64,000 nucleotides of DNA, taken from positions 14,220,695 through 14,284,694 of the forward strand of contig NC_065533.1 of NCBI RefSeq assembly GCF_020184175.1, given 5' to 3'. A program made the translations under genes and the position numbers. Shown here in pieces: positions 40,101 to 53,029 of this stretch. The stretch is from Aphis gossypii (Eukaryota; Arthropoda; Insecta; Hemiptera; Aphididae). Positions within the stretch are counted from its first letter, which is position 1; each line of letters begins with the position of its first letter. The notes under the pieces are model-generated. The model had not been told where the DNA came from. It did no database searches and saw only the letters and a program-made list of their open reading frames with translations.

Positions 40101-41971
40101 TCAAAATTATTATAATTTTATATTATTTCAATTTAAAAAATACCTATATTTACCACATAATATGCACAGCTAAAGATATATTAATAGTATTTCTTTGAAG
40201 TGCATTCCACTTTATCAGTAATTACTGTAACCGACTGATTTTGAATCACATTTTGACATAAATACTTCAGTAGGTATTGTGAAAATGTCACTTTAGTATT
40301 TATTGATTGGACTAGCGTAAAATATGAAAAACATTATTTACAGATTTTAGAACTAAGAGTCATCACTGGTAAAATAAAATAATAAATATATATTATTGAC
40401 TTGTACGCATTTGTATTTATTCATTTTTTCAGTCATACATAAAAAGCTTTACGGAAGCACTTCGCATCGAGTACGAAGAAGACAATATAACGGTGCAACA
40501 TCTTTTCCCGTTGTTCGTTAACACAAAAATGAACGCTTTCAGCTACAAATTACAAGAGACGACTTTATTCGTACCCGATGCAAAGATGTATGCCACGAAC
40601 GCCGTCAACACATTGGGTATGGTGGACCACTCGACCGGCTACTGGGCCCACGGTATTCAGGTAAAGCGTCGATACCTACATCGTTAATTAATTTTACATT
40701 GAAATTCACTTTATTACCTAGCCATTTAGTATAATAAATAATAAATGTAAGATTCTAATTTATTAAAAAAAAAAAAATCTTTCAAAAATCACAAGTACGG
40801 TAGTACCAACAAATAAAAAACAAACATTTTATGAGGTGTATCCTATGGTTAATACACGTTATAATAAAAATATACTGCCTCTTTATACTGGTTTATTATC
40901 TTCACATCAACCATTCCAGAATACAGATCTGTATATTATTTAAGTACCATTATTGTGTTATTTGTGACTATATTATCACACCCTAAAAATTACTACGTAT
41001 GTGTTTCATACTTTTTACAGACATTTCTCAATATTTTCTTGTAAATTATAAGTACTCGTTTTTCACATACATTTTTTTTATTTTTGTTGTTATTTATAAA
41101 ATTGTTATGCAATTAAAAAAAAAAGTGATATCTCTTACGTAATGGCATACAAAATTTTTCCAGTTTTTTTTTTTTTTACTAAGAGTTCATCTTATTACTA
41201 AAAATTGTTTGTTGAAACCTGTTTTGTTTGGATAAGACCACTGTACATACTGGTTAAACTTCGACATTATTTTTTTTTTTTATCAACGGGGGACCACTTT
41301 TAAGTTACTTCAAATTAGTAGCTACCTAGCTATTTAAATATATTTAAAATGTCATTAAACGCAGTTTTAACCTAAAAAATTCGGACGTTCGTAGCCTCCT
41401 TTACCAGTAGATTTTAAACCAAATGATACGTCGAAATAAAAAGCTACTGAAAATATTAAATATTAAAACCAATAACTAAATCTTTTTAAATTAAAAATAA
41501 ATTGAATTTCATCGATTTGCTTGTATCAAATTTACTTGTATATTATTGTATTTTTAAATAATGCAACTACGGAACTAAAATTATTTTTAATTGACATAGA
41601 TACTCCATTGAATAATATTCAACTTAGAATTTAGAATCAAATAAAATATATATAATATTTTGAAATACTTTACACAATTACACCTGTATGTTAACTGCCA
41701 ACTTTGATGTTTTTTCTTGAAAATAAAATTAAAGTATTTTAAGTATACAAAAACATTAAATAACTTTTTTTTTTAATGTAGTATATAACTAATAAGTAAA
41801 ATTTTTTTATTCTGTTAATATTATAGTTTTGTAATTTTGTATTCTATTTTATTTTTTCAGCATTTCTTTATGAGACTGCCACCAATATGGATTAGAACTT
41901 TGATTGGAGAATTTATGACTCATTCCTTTAGAAGTGACTATTTTTCTAAAAAAGGTTTTAAAGTAGAATAA
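28197..41971 (+). CDS. Hsdl1: Short-chain dehydrogenase, HSDL1 / 17-beta-HSD12 group (6 exons)
   Basis: Exons 28197-28383, 36977-37099, 39022-39132, 39344-39564, 40433-40660 and 41861-41971 join in phase (981 nt, 326 aa plus a missing start exon), close to the family's usual 310-330 aa. An N-terminal membrane segment (VLGFAVIGFLAVLFLICDVL) is followed by the cofactor motif TGSTDGIG (about 65-72), NNVG (142-145), NVSSS (194-198) and YAATK (210-214). The C-terminal half, with FVNTKMNAFS, LFVPDA and STGYWAHGIQ, matches my memory of insect proteins named inactive hydroxysteroid dehydrogenase-like 1. The YxxxK catalytic pair is present here, so the inactive label may not apply. A 17-beta-HSD12 / very-long-chain 3-oxoacyl-CoA reductase role at the ER membrane is the alternative. 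Intron 1 is 8.6 kb. Confidence 0.85.
28384..36976 (+). other. Large first intron of the dehydrogenase gene
   Basis: 8.6 kb between GTCAG (28384) and the acceptor TTATAG (36976). Apart from the pogo-like MITE near its start it holds AT-rich sequence with homopolymer runs and no gene that I can support. A C run of 10 lies near 33775. Confidence 0.6.
28623..29272. mobile_element. pogo/Tigger-like non-autonomous element
   Basis: The left end CAGTGAAACCTCTAC, preceded by TA, resembles the CAGT-GAACCTCT ends of pogo/Tigger elements. The right end, read in reverse complement, is TAGTAAAATCTCTATTAAT, flanked by TA. Internal stretches such as TGTCCACTATTCAGAG and GTTCACTATTAAGAGG repeat the outer motif, typical of such relics. 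No transposase frame. It lies within intron 1 of the dehydrogenase gene. Confidence 0.5.
37100..39021 (+). other. Intron 2 of the dehydrogenase gene
   Basis: AT-rich intron with GTAAG and TTTTTCAG borders. The minus-strand ORF at 38060-38326 is low-complexity noise. Nothing else seen. Confidence 0.6.
39565..41860 (+). other. Introns 4 and 5 of the dehydrogenase gene
   Basis: 39565-40432 and 40661-41860 flank exon 40433-40660, with GTAAAC/TTTTTTCAG and GTAAAG/TTTTTTCAG borders. They contain poly-A and poly-T runs and no further feature. Confidence 0.6.
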
Positions 41972-44900
41972 TTTTACAAGAATTTATACTTGTGTTACAT
42001 AAGTGTTATCTATAAAAAAAAAAGTATATTATATTATAACACTTATAAATTGATAGATTTTATTATTAATTAAATTGTCTTACATACTATTATATCTTGT
42101 ATTTTAAAAATGGTTATCTAAATATTATAAAATGGTTAATTATTGAGTTTTTGAAAGCTGTTAGATTGAATTTGAACTAGTTTTATAGTTTTTATTTATA
42201 GAGTATTAAAAGTTAAAACTATTTTGTACAATATTAAGTATAAAAATGTAGTCTATATTTTTATGTTATAACGAGGACTGTGAATTTAATACATTTATAT
42301 GTTTTTCTTTTTTTCTACATAGTACATATAAGAAAAAAGATTCGGTAAAAATTTGTTTTGAGTTATTTACCTATTATTCAAAAATACGAAATTTTTTTTC
42401 AAATTTTCGTAAATTATACTACGAGTTGGAGCCGTTGGAGGATGAAATTGCAAGTTTTCATGATATCTTCATATAAGTGTTTTTTCTTAATATTTATAAA
42501 TTATAATAATTGAGTTACAACCGTATAAAAAACCGATTTTGAACGCGTCGTGGTATGTGGATTTCGGCAGTGATTTATTATAGTAAAAACTTCCAAACTG
42601 TTAGACAAATCAACGAAAGTTTTGATGAAAATTACTTTCTTTCGATCAATATTGCTCAAAAATAAGGTACTGATCTATTCAATTTGTCGGATAGGTAGTT
42701 TGTTTATTTACTTTGTTAAACTTCAGACTTACAAAAAATTTTGTTTTGTATTTAATTGAGCTATTAAGACCCCATAGAACCAAAGCACGTTCTTGTCAAT
42801 AGTTTATTGTTGGTTATTCGTCGTTATTTCGTATAGTAGGTACCTAGGTAATCATTTTATTAACTAGTTAGTTTTTATTGTTTTTAATTCTTCTTTATTT
42901 AAGAACCGCGCATAGTTGGTGCACTTGTATAGTTGTATATACATTATAAAGTTATTTAAATCATGTGAATATCATTTTGATGTGACGCAACTGAAACACA
43001 TTGTTCAAAAATCAAAATTTAAAAAAAAAAAGCATTTAAAAATTGTTTTATAAATGATAAAAAATGAAAATAAACATTGAAAAGACGATTGAATTCAAAT
43101 TATTATGAAATTAATCCTTGTTAATATGGATCTTGAAAACAATGCAATACCATATATATTCTCAAATTGTGAAAGTTAAAGTTAAATTATCTACTGTTAG
43201 GTAGTAACATTATAGATTTGCACCGACTAAAGAAGCGTTTTATCTATCGTTTATCGAAGTCAAACATCGAACATATTATACCGACCGTAGGGCGTACGTT
43301 AAGTTCAATAATAGGTAATTAATAATTAATCGTAAATGAACAAACTATCGAAATATGCAGGAAAAAATGGAGTTCTCGAGAAGTATGTAAAACTTATAGC
43401 AAAATATGTAAAAATACCTAATGTAAAATAAAATGTAGTTAATATAGTCATTGGAAATCGCTTAAAACGAATTTATCATTTACCTAAATTAAATTATCAA
43501 AACACAGTAAAAATGTGTATTTCCATGTAAATCTGAGCCCTAGTTATTAGCCATAGGACATTTGTCTCCATTCTCCGGAATATACTTTGATAATAATATA
43601 AATACAATTTAATGTTTAAATGACAAATGACAATATTATAAAATACACAAATACATAATTAATAATCATACAATTCATAAAATGTATTAAGTCGACATAA
43701 AATGGCGTAAAATTTAATAAATTAAAATCAAATACTATAATACTAAGATAAATTATTCATATTTAGGTGAACTAACTTATGTTTTTTAAATAGTAGGTAT
43801 ATAAAAATCCTATGCAATATTATAATTGTTATTTCTTTTCCTTAAACTAACTAAATATAATACAGTAGGTATATTTATCATTTCATTTTTTTTCCCAATG
43901 CAATTAGTCATAAATCATTTGACCTGAAAATAAATATATAATTTATCTTATGATATTATATTCATTTTTACCATATTTTGTGTTGATTTAATACATTGTA
44001 TTGATTATGTATTTTTATATTTTATAACATTGTCATCTAAGCATTAAATGTTATTTATATTATCAATGTATGCAGGGGATCAAACATCCTATGGCTAATA
44101 ACGTCATATTTTAAGAAGTATTGTTAAAAAGAATTAAGTCTGCTAGAAAAGAGAAAATTGAGTTATGTTAATATTAAATGACATTTTTATTGTTATTATT
44201 ATGGTTTTTTTTTTATTACTTAATTACCTACATCTCAATAATGTTAAAATAAATGTGATAATTTAATTAATAAATAAATTTTTTTAGAAAAAAAAACCAT
44301 GAATTTATGAAATGCCACTTCATTTAAATTAAAATATTTAATAGAAAAATTATCAACATTTTTTTTTTATGTATATAATAATAATTTAGCTGGCTAATTA
44401 TTTGATTTAATGAATAAAAATAGGTAGTATCATAAGTGATCAAATTATAAAAAAAAATTGTTTTCATTGATCATTGTACAGAAATATATACTTTAAGTAA
44501 ATTTTAACTTTTTTTTTATATAGTTCTTGTTATTACAACATATAGATTTTACATCTTAGCCACTATAACAAGTATAACAAAGTAAAATTAAATATTAATT
44601 TATTTCAGCTAACTTTATTATTATTAATTAACAGCAGAATAGGGTCCTGAAGTTGAATTATATTGTTTTTCATTTGCTCTAACAAATTTAATAATTAAGA
44701 TATTTTTTTAAAATATAATTTTAAATATACCAAAATATACAATGAATGTGGCCAAAATAAACTATACAGTAATACAGTAAATGTTGACCACCTGATACTG
44801 GAAAACTACCAAAAAAAAATTTAATTAAAATTAAATAAAAACCTGAAGAAAATTGTTTTTAAATAACAATTAAAAATAAAGTAAATGTTTAAGAAAAGTA

Positions 44901-46828
44901 ATATGCTATTGAAATAGAAGTTGTATAGGATAAACTAGTTACATATATTAAATTGATTTTATGACATAATTATTTAGTCTATAGATAATAAAAAGATAAT
45001 CATTAATTATTTGTTTTATTAAGAGCAATCGAAACATAAACCTTTTAAAGAATATGTGGTATGTGTATATTGCATAAGATGTACTCTAAAAGTAATATTA
45101 TGGATTCCACTGATATAATAAAAATAATTTTATTCTTTTTTCTAAAATATATAGTTATTAATATTTATGTATTAAGTTTTGTTTTTTTTTTTTAAAATAC
45201 TTATAAACAATAATAATGTTAAAAATACAAAATAAACATGATTACAGTTTACCTAACAATGTACATTTTCTTTTTTTAATTTAGAAATTATATTCTTCAT
45301 TTAAAAAAACAATAACTTATAAGCTATAAGAAAAAAATAATTAGAATCATCCCTATGTGGTAGACCAATTTTAGTACACAGGTCATAATAATTGGTGACT
45401 TACAATTAACCACTATACGACAACAATCTTATCATAATTTGTTATCATACAAAAAAAAATCAAGTGAAAATGATTATAAATTTATTTTTCAATTTTCAAT
45501 TTGAATTATTCAATTGTAATACATAATTATTTTATTTTTTAACTTTGGTTAAGTTTTGTATGACTATACCACATGATTTCCATCGTGCCAAAAAAAATTA
45601 TTTCTATAAAAATTTTAAAAATTCGCTTTTAGTATTACAGTTATATAATAGTTCTTTTTTTATACATAATTATATTACATTATGTATAATAAAAAAATAT
45701 TTCATAAGTTAACTTTATTTTTATAGATTTTTAGATAGTTTTCTTATTAGTTTTTGTAACGTGATAACCTGATTAAGTTTCAGACTACTCAGTCATTAAT
45801 TTGTAAAACGTTTGGTGATATAATAATAAAGCTAATTTTTTAATCTTGGCATTAAAACACATAGTGGTAGCTATTAAAAAAAATACTTTTTAAACAATGA
45901 CAATATATAATATATATCTAAGAAATTTATTTATTTTGTCTTGAAATTAATATGTAATATAAAACTTATCAATAGGAATAAAAATAAATAATATTGGCAA
46001 TACAATATTATTACAGTCTTAAATTATACTTAAATATAAAAAAAAATGTATTAAAATAAAATATCAATATCAATTAATGAACTTAATTATTAATACTTGA
46101 TAGAACAATAGTCCTTATGTATGGAATCTCGAGAATTAATAAAAAAAATAGCATTTAAAATAAAGATAAGTAAGGTAAAATATAAGAAAAAAATAAGATA
46201 ACTGATAGTATCATTGTGTACATTATTTGGTGAACAGTTCAATAGATAATTTTAACTTAATACATACTTTAAAATAAATTGGATATTACCCAAGGTATAA
46301 ATATATTCCTATTAACGGTAACACATTGGAGACAGACTATATTTATTTTGTTTTTGCGTTTGAGATGAGCACTGCGTTAACGCGGCTATTAATATATTAT
46401 ACATAAAGAATTAGACGGTATTGTTTTTAGTATATTATTACATAAAGAACGAGCGCTTTCATCTCCTATGTGTTAAAGCAAGTTTTTTAATTATAATATA
46501 GGTAGTTTAAATTATATTATCAATGATAGTATATTTATACAATAGTAAGGGTGATAAAAAAAAAGTTATGGTTTAGTTTGTTATTTTAATCTAATCAAAT
46601 ATGAATGCAACATTAAAAAAATCAGTCAAGTACGACAATATTCATGCATTTTTAACTTAATTCTAACTGGATTCTTAGAATAGAGTTATTTATAAATTCA
46701 TATTAAATGATTAACAAATATAAAACTGAACATAAAAAAAAAATATATATAATTCATATTTGTATGTTTAACTGTTTTGATATTTTAGTTTTAGTTTTAG
46801 TTTTAGATCAGTTCATCTTTAATTAATG
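41972..46828. other. Convergent intergenic region, no gene seen
   Basis: Lies between the 3' ends of the plus-strand dehydrogenase gene and the minus-strand IAP gene. It is AT-rich with many A/T runs and a short TTTTAG repeat at about 46785-46806. No coding frame, RNA gene or transposon end was recognised. Confidence 0.5.
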
Positions 46829-49800
46829 CTAAATGAATATTTGCATGTACGCAAATACACTTACATAACAAACTAAACATTCTTTTACTTTTGAGGCGCA
46901 TTTATAACAAGTGGATATATGTCTACACGGTAAAAATACAGCCTGCATTTGTTCTTTGCAACAAATCTTGCAAAGGACTGGATCAACGAGTTCATTTACA
47001 TTCTCTGAACCACGATAACCTTGACTGTACTGTTTTAGGTTAGTAACATAAAGGCCGACTCTCATAGTTAGAGTAAATGGCTGTCTGCATATAGCACATA
47101 AATCAAGTGTTACTGCACATTGAATACATGCAATAACGTGACGACAAGGCAAGAAAAGCACTTCCAATTTTTCTTTAAAGCAAATTTTGCATACGACTGA
47201 ATCAGGTATTGATGATTCCTGTCGGTTAACACGTATAATTGTCAAAGGTTCCACAAAGTCTGGGAACATATTACTTTCCAATGATGTTTCCAAAGTTCTA
47301 TATATGAAGAAAAAAAAAATTATAAACAATACTACATTAAGATAATTATAAGTTGATCATGATAAAATATCATAAGTTTTTATGATAAGCAATTCAAATA
47401 TATAAATGTATATTAAATATTATTATTCATACATTTTTACTAAAAAGGTGACAAAATATATTTGAAATATTTAAGTTTTAAATTGAATTACTCTATAATA
47501 AAATTGAACATAAATAAAAATTCAAATCTTGTAATAAATTTTCAAATTTTGTATTTGAATTTTTTTTTTAAATAATTGAAATCTGAGTAAGTATAGTTTT
47601 AAGATTATTAATAAATACATCATAAAACACACATATTGCTTAATGTATTTTAAATAGCAATTTTTGAAACAAAAATTAATTTACAACATAGCTTCTATAT
47701 AAGATATAATCAAACTTAAATATTTTTATAAGTTAAGGAAGGCCAAAAAATATAAAATAAGAATTACAATTAAAAAAGGTAAGTTAATTGCTTATTCTTT
47801 AGAGTATTTCTTTATGCAATGAGGATAAGAACAAGTAAGATTATAATTATATTTAAGACAGGTATTATTTAAAATATTTTTATAATTTTCATCAACTACT
47901 AAGTAGATTCAAGGTTTGTTCACTACAAACTTAAAAACAAAACCAAAATCAACTATGAATTTATTCAAAAATAAATCTCTGCACTTGAAATTTAAACCAT
48001 ATATATATATATTAGCATTTTAGTTATAATAAAATTTTTAAAATTTTGTAGTAATTATATATTATACATTAAAAATATTCTTTATTTGATTTGTGTATGT
48101 GATAAAATTTTTGTTGGCTAGTAAAAGAGCTTAATAAAAAATTAATATGTCATCCATTACAGTGGCAGAGTTATTACTTAATGACCTTAAGCTAAATTAG
48201 CTACATCATAGCTGTGATGGTTATTTGTTTTCATTTTTTTATTAATTATAAATGTAAATCACATTGCTCTATATTTTTCAAACATACACATTAAAATTTT
48301 GAATTAAAAACTAATTTTATTTTGCATTTTTAATGATATAGTTAATAAAAATTAATATGTTATTAATTTGGGCATGAATAGAATGATTAAATTTGATATC
48401 AATATTTTGTTAATAAAAAAATGTGTATATTAGCATTATATTTTATTAATGCATTACATGCTTATTTAAAATACTGTTGATCAAAAATGTACAGTGAAAT
48501 AGAGCATTCACCTTTAAGTAAATTTGGTAAATTGTTCTCTATAGTTAATATATCAAGTTTTGACTAAACCACAAAATAGTATCAAACAACAAACCTCATT
48601 GTATAACTGTCAACAGCAAGATGTGTGTGAATGGTAAACAACTTATTCAATTCCTGTAAAATGTAATTCAATATTTTAAAAACATCTTAAAAATTATTTA
48701 AAAAATACTGACCTCCAGGTTAATTCGTAAACTGTAATTTACTTCACCACCAACCTCTTCCACAAAACGTTTGCCTTTACTTAAAAGAATGTAACTGCAA
48801 AGTGGTGACCAACGTGCATGTTCAACCCAAGGATCATCATCAACTTCCCAATCCATTAGACCTTGATTACAGCAGAAACATATCATCCTATCTCTTTCAC
48901 CTGAAGTTGAATACATTATTAAATAATAATTATTCAAATTATAAATATTATAAAGTTTACCTATATAGAATAATCCAGCTTTACAAAAAGTTCGAACCTC
49001 ATGGTTTAGGATTTTTGTGAATGTTTCAAATGTCTTCATACGAGATTCAAAAGAGGTCAATGATTTATAATTTGAGAGAACTTTCATATTTGTATCTGTC
49101 ACAATACCAACGGAACATAAGAAATTCTGAATATAAGCAGTCATAATATCCGATTTATGATACAAATTAAAATCTGTAAAAATAAATTGTCATTAGTGAA
49201 CTTATATTTCAATAAATACACACTGATATAATTCAAAATATAAATACAGTGGATTTTAAAATTAGTTACATGTTTATAGTGAAATTTAAAAATGCTAACC
49301 TTGTTTTTCTTTAAAATATTGACAGTGTGGAGATAGATATTCATGTTCAAATTGTGGATCATCATCTTTTTCCCAGTTTTTCATAACAAGTGAGCAGTAT
49401 AAACATCTCACTTTATCCTTTGTACCTGAATAATAAAATCCAGCCTTGGCCAATTTCTCAGGTGTCATACATTTTGATGGCCATTTATTATAACTCTTCA
49501 GACGATTTTCATAAATTTTCATATCACAGTTAGGAATGGTCAACTTAGATAATTGTGCGAGGCTTTCAGCACTTGGAGGAGGTATAAGTATAACAGGTTT
49601 ATGACTTGGAAATGGAATAATCTGTAAAGAAAAAAAAATTACTAAATTACAAAAAATCTACTCCATATTACAGAATTAAAATATTAAGCTATACACAGCT
49701 CCCAATTTGTTGTAATATATTAAGTCATTTATGGAAATATAGTATAAAAGAATACATATAAATATATAATATATATATATTACATAACGTACCATATTTG

Positions 49801-51830
49801 AAAAGTAGAGTACATCATTCAATGTAAATAAAATAAATTAGGGTACTTTTTGTTTTAAGAGACTACAACTATTAACGAGACTACAAGAACATCAATATGA
49901 TATACATGCACCACGTACCAGCATTTCAATTTACAATTTTCTATTATTACCTATAGGTATTATTACTTTTTGTAGTATACCTTTTATATTACATATACTT
50001 GATAGTTAAAAGTAGACTGTTTTGCAGTCTCATCTAAATGTCACTGTAGTACCTAATCAAGTCAATTGTTTTTGTCTGTTTATTTCATTTTAAAATTTAT
50101 TTTTTAATAATTAAATAATAACATTGTGAACATTTGGTTTCTACCTATGACTGAAGAAGAAGCAGTAAGGCTGCTTTAGGAATGTAGTATTTTATACACT
50201 CAAAGAAAATGCAACAATTGGCATGACGCAAAACTATACTTTGGAAAACCATGTACGGCTCATAAAATATACTATAAATGATTATGTACTGTGAATTTAA
50301 CTCTTTTCTTTATTTAATTTTTTTTATCCTTCAAATGTGGCAATTAATAATACATTTTAAAAAAATTCACAAAGAATTAAGTATGATTTAATTAAATATA
50401 ATGAAGTGGTTTGTGATAATGAGAAAGTGGGAAAATTTAATAGTTTTGGATAGGTTAAGGTGTTTTGGAAAACAAAATAACCTTGTATAACAAGAAGTAT
50501 AAAAAAATAGGTAATTTTCAATGATATCGATTAATGTTGTGTTTAATTGTCTACGCCCAACTAGAGATTTAATGTAGATTAATAATACATACTGTTAATC
50601 AAAGTAGGTACCTATAATATGTTAATTTGATTCAAAGCTTTATTTTCACAAGCAAATAGGTTTTATTCTTCAACTAATTGAATATTATTATTATACGTCA
50701 ATGATCAAAGTACTTATTAACGATTTATGTATTGTTATCTTCTTAACATCTTATGAATAAGTGATATTGAATGATTTAAATACTATAAGAATTTAAAGTA
50801 CCCAACAATGAATAATACAGATACTATATTAGGTTAGGTAAATTAAAAGTAAAAAATACCAAATTTATTGAATAACTAAAATATTTGATATTTACCTACT
50901 TTAAGTTTGATTGCAATATCACTAGACTAATAACCATGTTGTTTGCCATAATCAATGAATAAAATTATCTATATCTAATTACTTTGAATGAAAAGAAATG
51001 GTTAAATTAATTGTGTTTATGATGACAATACTAGGTTGACAACTGATAATTTAGTAATATAACATGTGTCGTGGATTCACAGTAATCCATAATTACACAA
51101 GTCAAATGCCATACACTAAAGCACTGGGTCATTAGTCTATAATATGTTAAATTTGTTAAACAGTGGTAGCATACCAACAAATAACTTGAAAAGTGAGAAA
51201 TCTAACTGCATTAATAAAACTACAGTTTCAATAATGAAAATCACTACTATCAGAAACAAGGCAAAACCGAGGCCCTGAAGTTGCAATTGAACTGAACGTA
51301 AATAACGGTTAGGTATATCGAAAGCGATACACAATCACTCGTAAGCGAGAAAAAAATAATAACATAATTGTATGAGAAACGAGACAACAACGACGACTAT
51401 GACAATCATAATGGAAATCGCGCATAATAAAGCACCTAAACCTAATGGACTGCAACTTTCTACTTACAGCACTGATTTCGGCGGCGTGGTCGTTGCCGTT
51501 GCCGACCACGTTTTCGTCGCCGCCATCATTGTCGTTGTCGTCGTCGACGCCATCGCTTCCGACGTAGGAAAAGTCTACAAAGCCAGCATCGTCGCTGTCG
51601 GTGTCGCTGTCGTCAAAGTCTGGAACGTTATCATCGTCGCTGTCGCTGTCGTCGTCGTCGTCGTCATCGTTATGGATGCGGACAAAGTGTACAAAGCCAT
51701 CATTGTTGCTGTCGCTGTCGCTGTCGTCGTCGCCATCGTTTTCGATGTCGACATCGTCTTCAACGCCAACGTCATTTTCCAACTGTGCGAGCAAGTCGTT
51801 CGGCGGGACGCGTTCACGGTTGTTGTCCAT
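46829..51830 (-). CDS. Inhibitor of apoptosis protein with two BIR and two RING domains (spliced)
   Basis: Coding exons on the minus strand: 51830-51468, 49621-49300, 49173-48961, 48900-48713, 48653-48595, 47297-46829. All have GT-AG borders and joining phases; 1614 nt, 537 aa. The start was chosen at GCCACCATGG, a perfect Kozak context, seven codons inside a longer frame. Residues 1-121 are extremely acidic (Asp/Ser runs). BIR1 is at about 158-226 and BIR2 at about 269-341, each with C-x2-C-x16-H-x6-C zinc ligands and DDDP motifs. RING1 (418-452) and RING2 (491-525) have identical spacing C-x2-C-x11-C-x-H-x3-C-x2-C-x6-C-x2-C. Known for the family: BIRs bind caspases or IAP antagonists, and the RING is a ubiquitin ligase. 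A second RING is not usual. The acidic exon is joined on the evidence of donor, phase and position only. Confidence 0.85.
47298..48594 (-). other. Last intron of the IAP gene
   Basis: 1.3-kb AT-rich intron between the short linker exon (48653-48595) and the double-RING exon. No other feature was seen. Confidence 0.6.
49622..51467 (-). other. First coding intron of the IAP gene
   Basis: 1.85 kb between the donor GTAAGT just below 51468 and the acceptor TTTACAG at 49622. AT-rich, with no gene or recognised transposon. Confidence 0.55.
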
Positions 51831-52150
51831 GGTGGCAACGAACGCGTGCAAAATATGTTAATCTGTCGACGACGGAAACGGCGAGACGACAACGACTGCC
51901 GACTACGTAGTGAGGGCGCGTCGGTGTTTACGGCGTCCGTCTGGCGGTCTCACGCTGAGGCGCTGATTACGTACGGGCGGGTTGGAGAACGGGGCGCACC
52001 AGAACTACTCGGCGCCGCACTACATCGGGAAACGTTTGGCGGCGGTCGGACCGGAGCCGAACGTTTCGTTGTAACCGTTCGCCCGTTGATAAGTGATAAC
52101 ACGAAGGTACAATAATTACGCGAGTCACGATCGTAATACGATAACAATAG
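51831..52150 (-). promoter_or_regulatory. GC/CpG-rich promoter region of the IAP gene
   Basis: Dense CpG sequence directly upstream of the IAP start, falling off to AT-rich DNA near 52150. No TATA box is evident, as expected for a broad housekeeping-type promoter. Long frames on both strands here are composition effects. Confidence 0.5.
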
Positions 52151-53029
52151 GCACGATTAATAATAATAAAATCTTCTGTACATCAATTTACTGGTTTCAA
52201 AAGGTATACCCAATAAAAATTCCCGCATTTTAGTATATTAGATTCTAAGCAGAGCGATGTATAGTATGGACAAATAAAATAGTGACCATTGAATTGACTC
52301 CAAAAAGGAACCGTAGAATATCATGATATTTTAACAAGGGGTTCTCGTATTACATGTACGCGCTTAATACTCTTACGATGTCATTCGCATTTTGCACTCA
52401 TCTCGTACGAGTATTTCCATTTCAAGTTTAACTCGTAATTTTAGTCATCGTATCCAAATATATTCAACATTTTAATTACACTGTATAATAGTATTCAAGT
52501 GTTAGATACTATGATTGTTGTACGAAGCTCCATAAAACCATCGCTGCAACTCGTTTGTGCAAATTTAACATTTTTTACCTAAAAATTGACGACTCCTTTG
52601 AGCTCAACGATGTAATTGGGTTATTGCCATGAGTCATGACGGTAGCGATATGTGTATATCGTCATAGATTAGGTACAGTACAAATCATCAAATATTCAAC
52701 AACAATATAATCTTAAATAAAATCTATTGTGTAGATTATATCATTTTTAATTTTCCGTACTTGGTTAGGGTTACCAACTTTTATAATTTGTAAAACTGGA
52801 CGTTTACTGAAAACCTCTTTTTTTTTTAGTCGTCATAAACTTAATTTGAATATAAAAATAAATAATATAAATATTTATTATTTTAGTTTGTTACTATTAC
52901 TATAATTCTGATAAGTGATAATACAATAAGTAATTAAATAAAAAATGTGAATAAATAAATAATTAATATAAAATATAATATAATAATAAATTTAATGTAT
53001 ATTAATTATGTGCTTTGCTTTTTAAAATT
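52151..53029. other. AT-rich intergenic, no gene seen
   Basis: Separates the IAP promoter from the transposon relics. No coding frame or repeat of known type was found. Confidence 0.45.

Noticed and set aside
51372..52115. 247-aa plus-strand frame rich in Val/Ala
   Set aside because: It is the antisense of the acidic IAP exon and its GC-rich promoter; GTC/GTT codons mirror the GAC/AAC repeats. No start context or domain.
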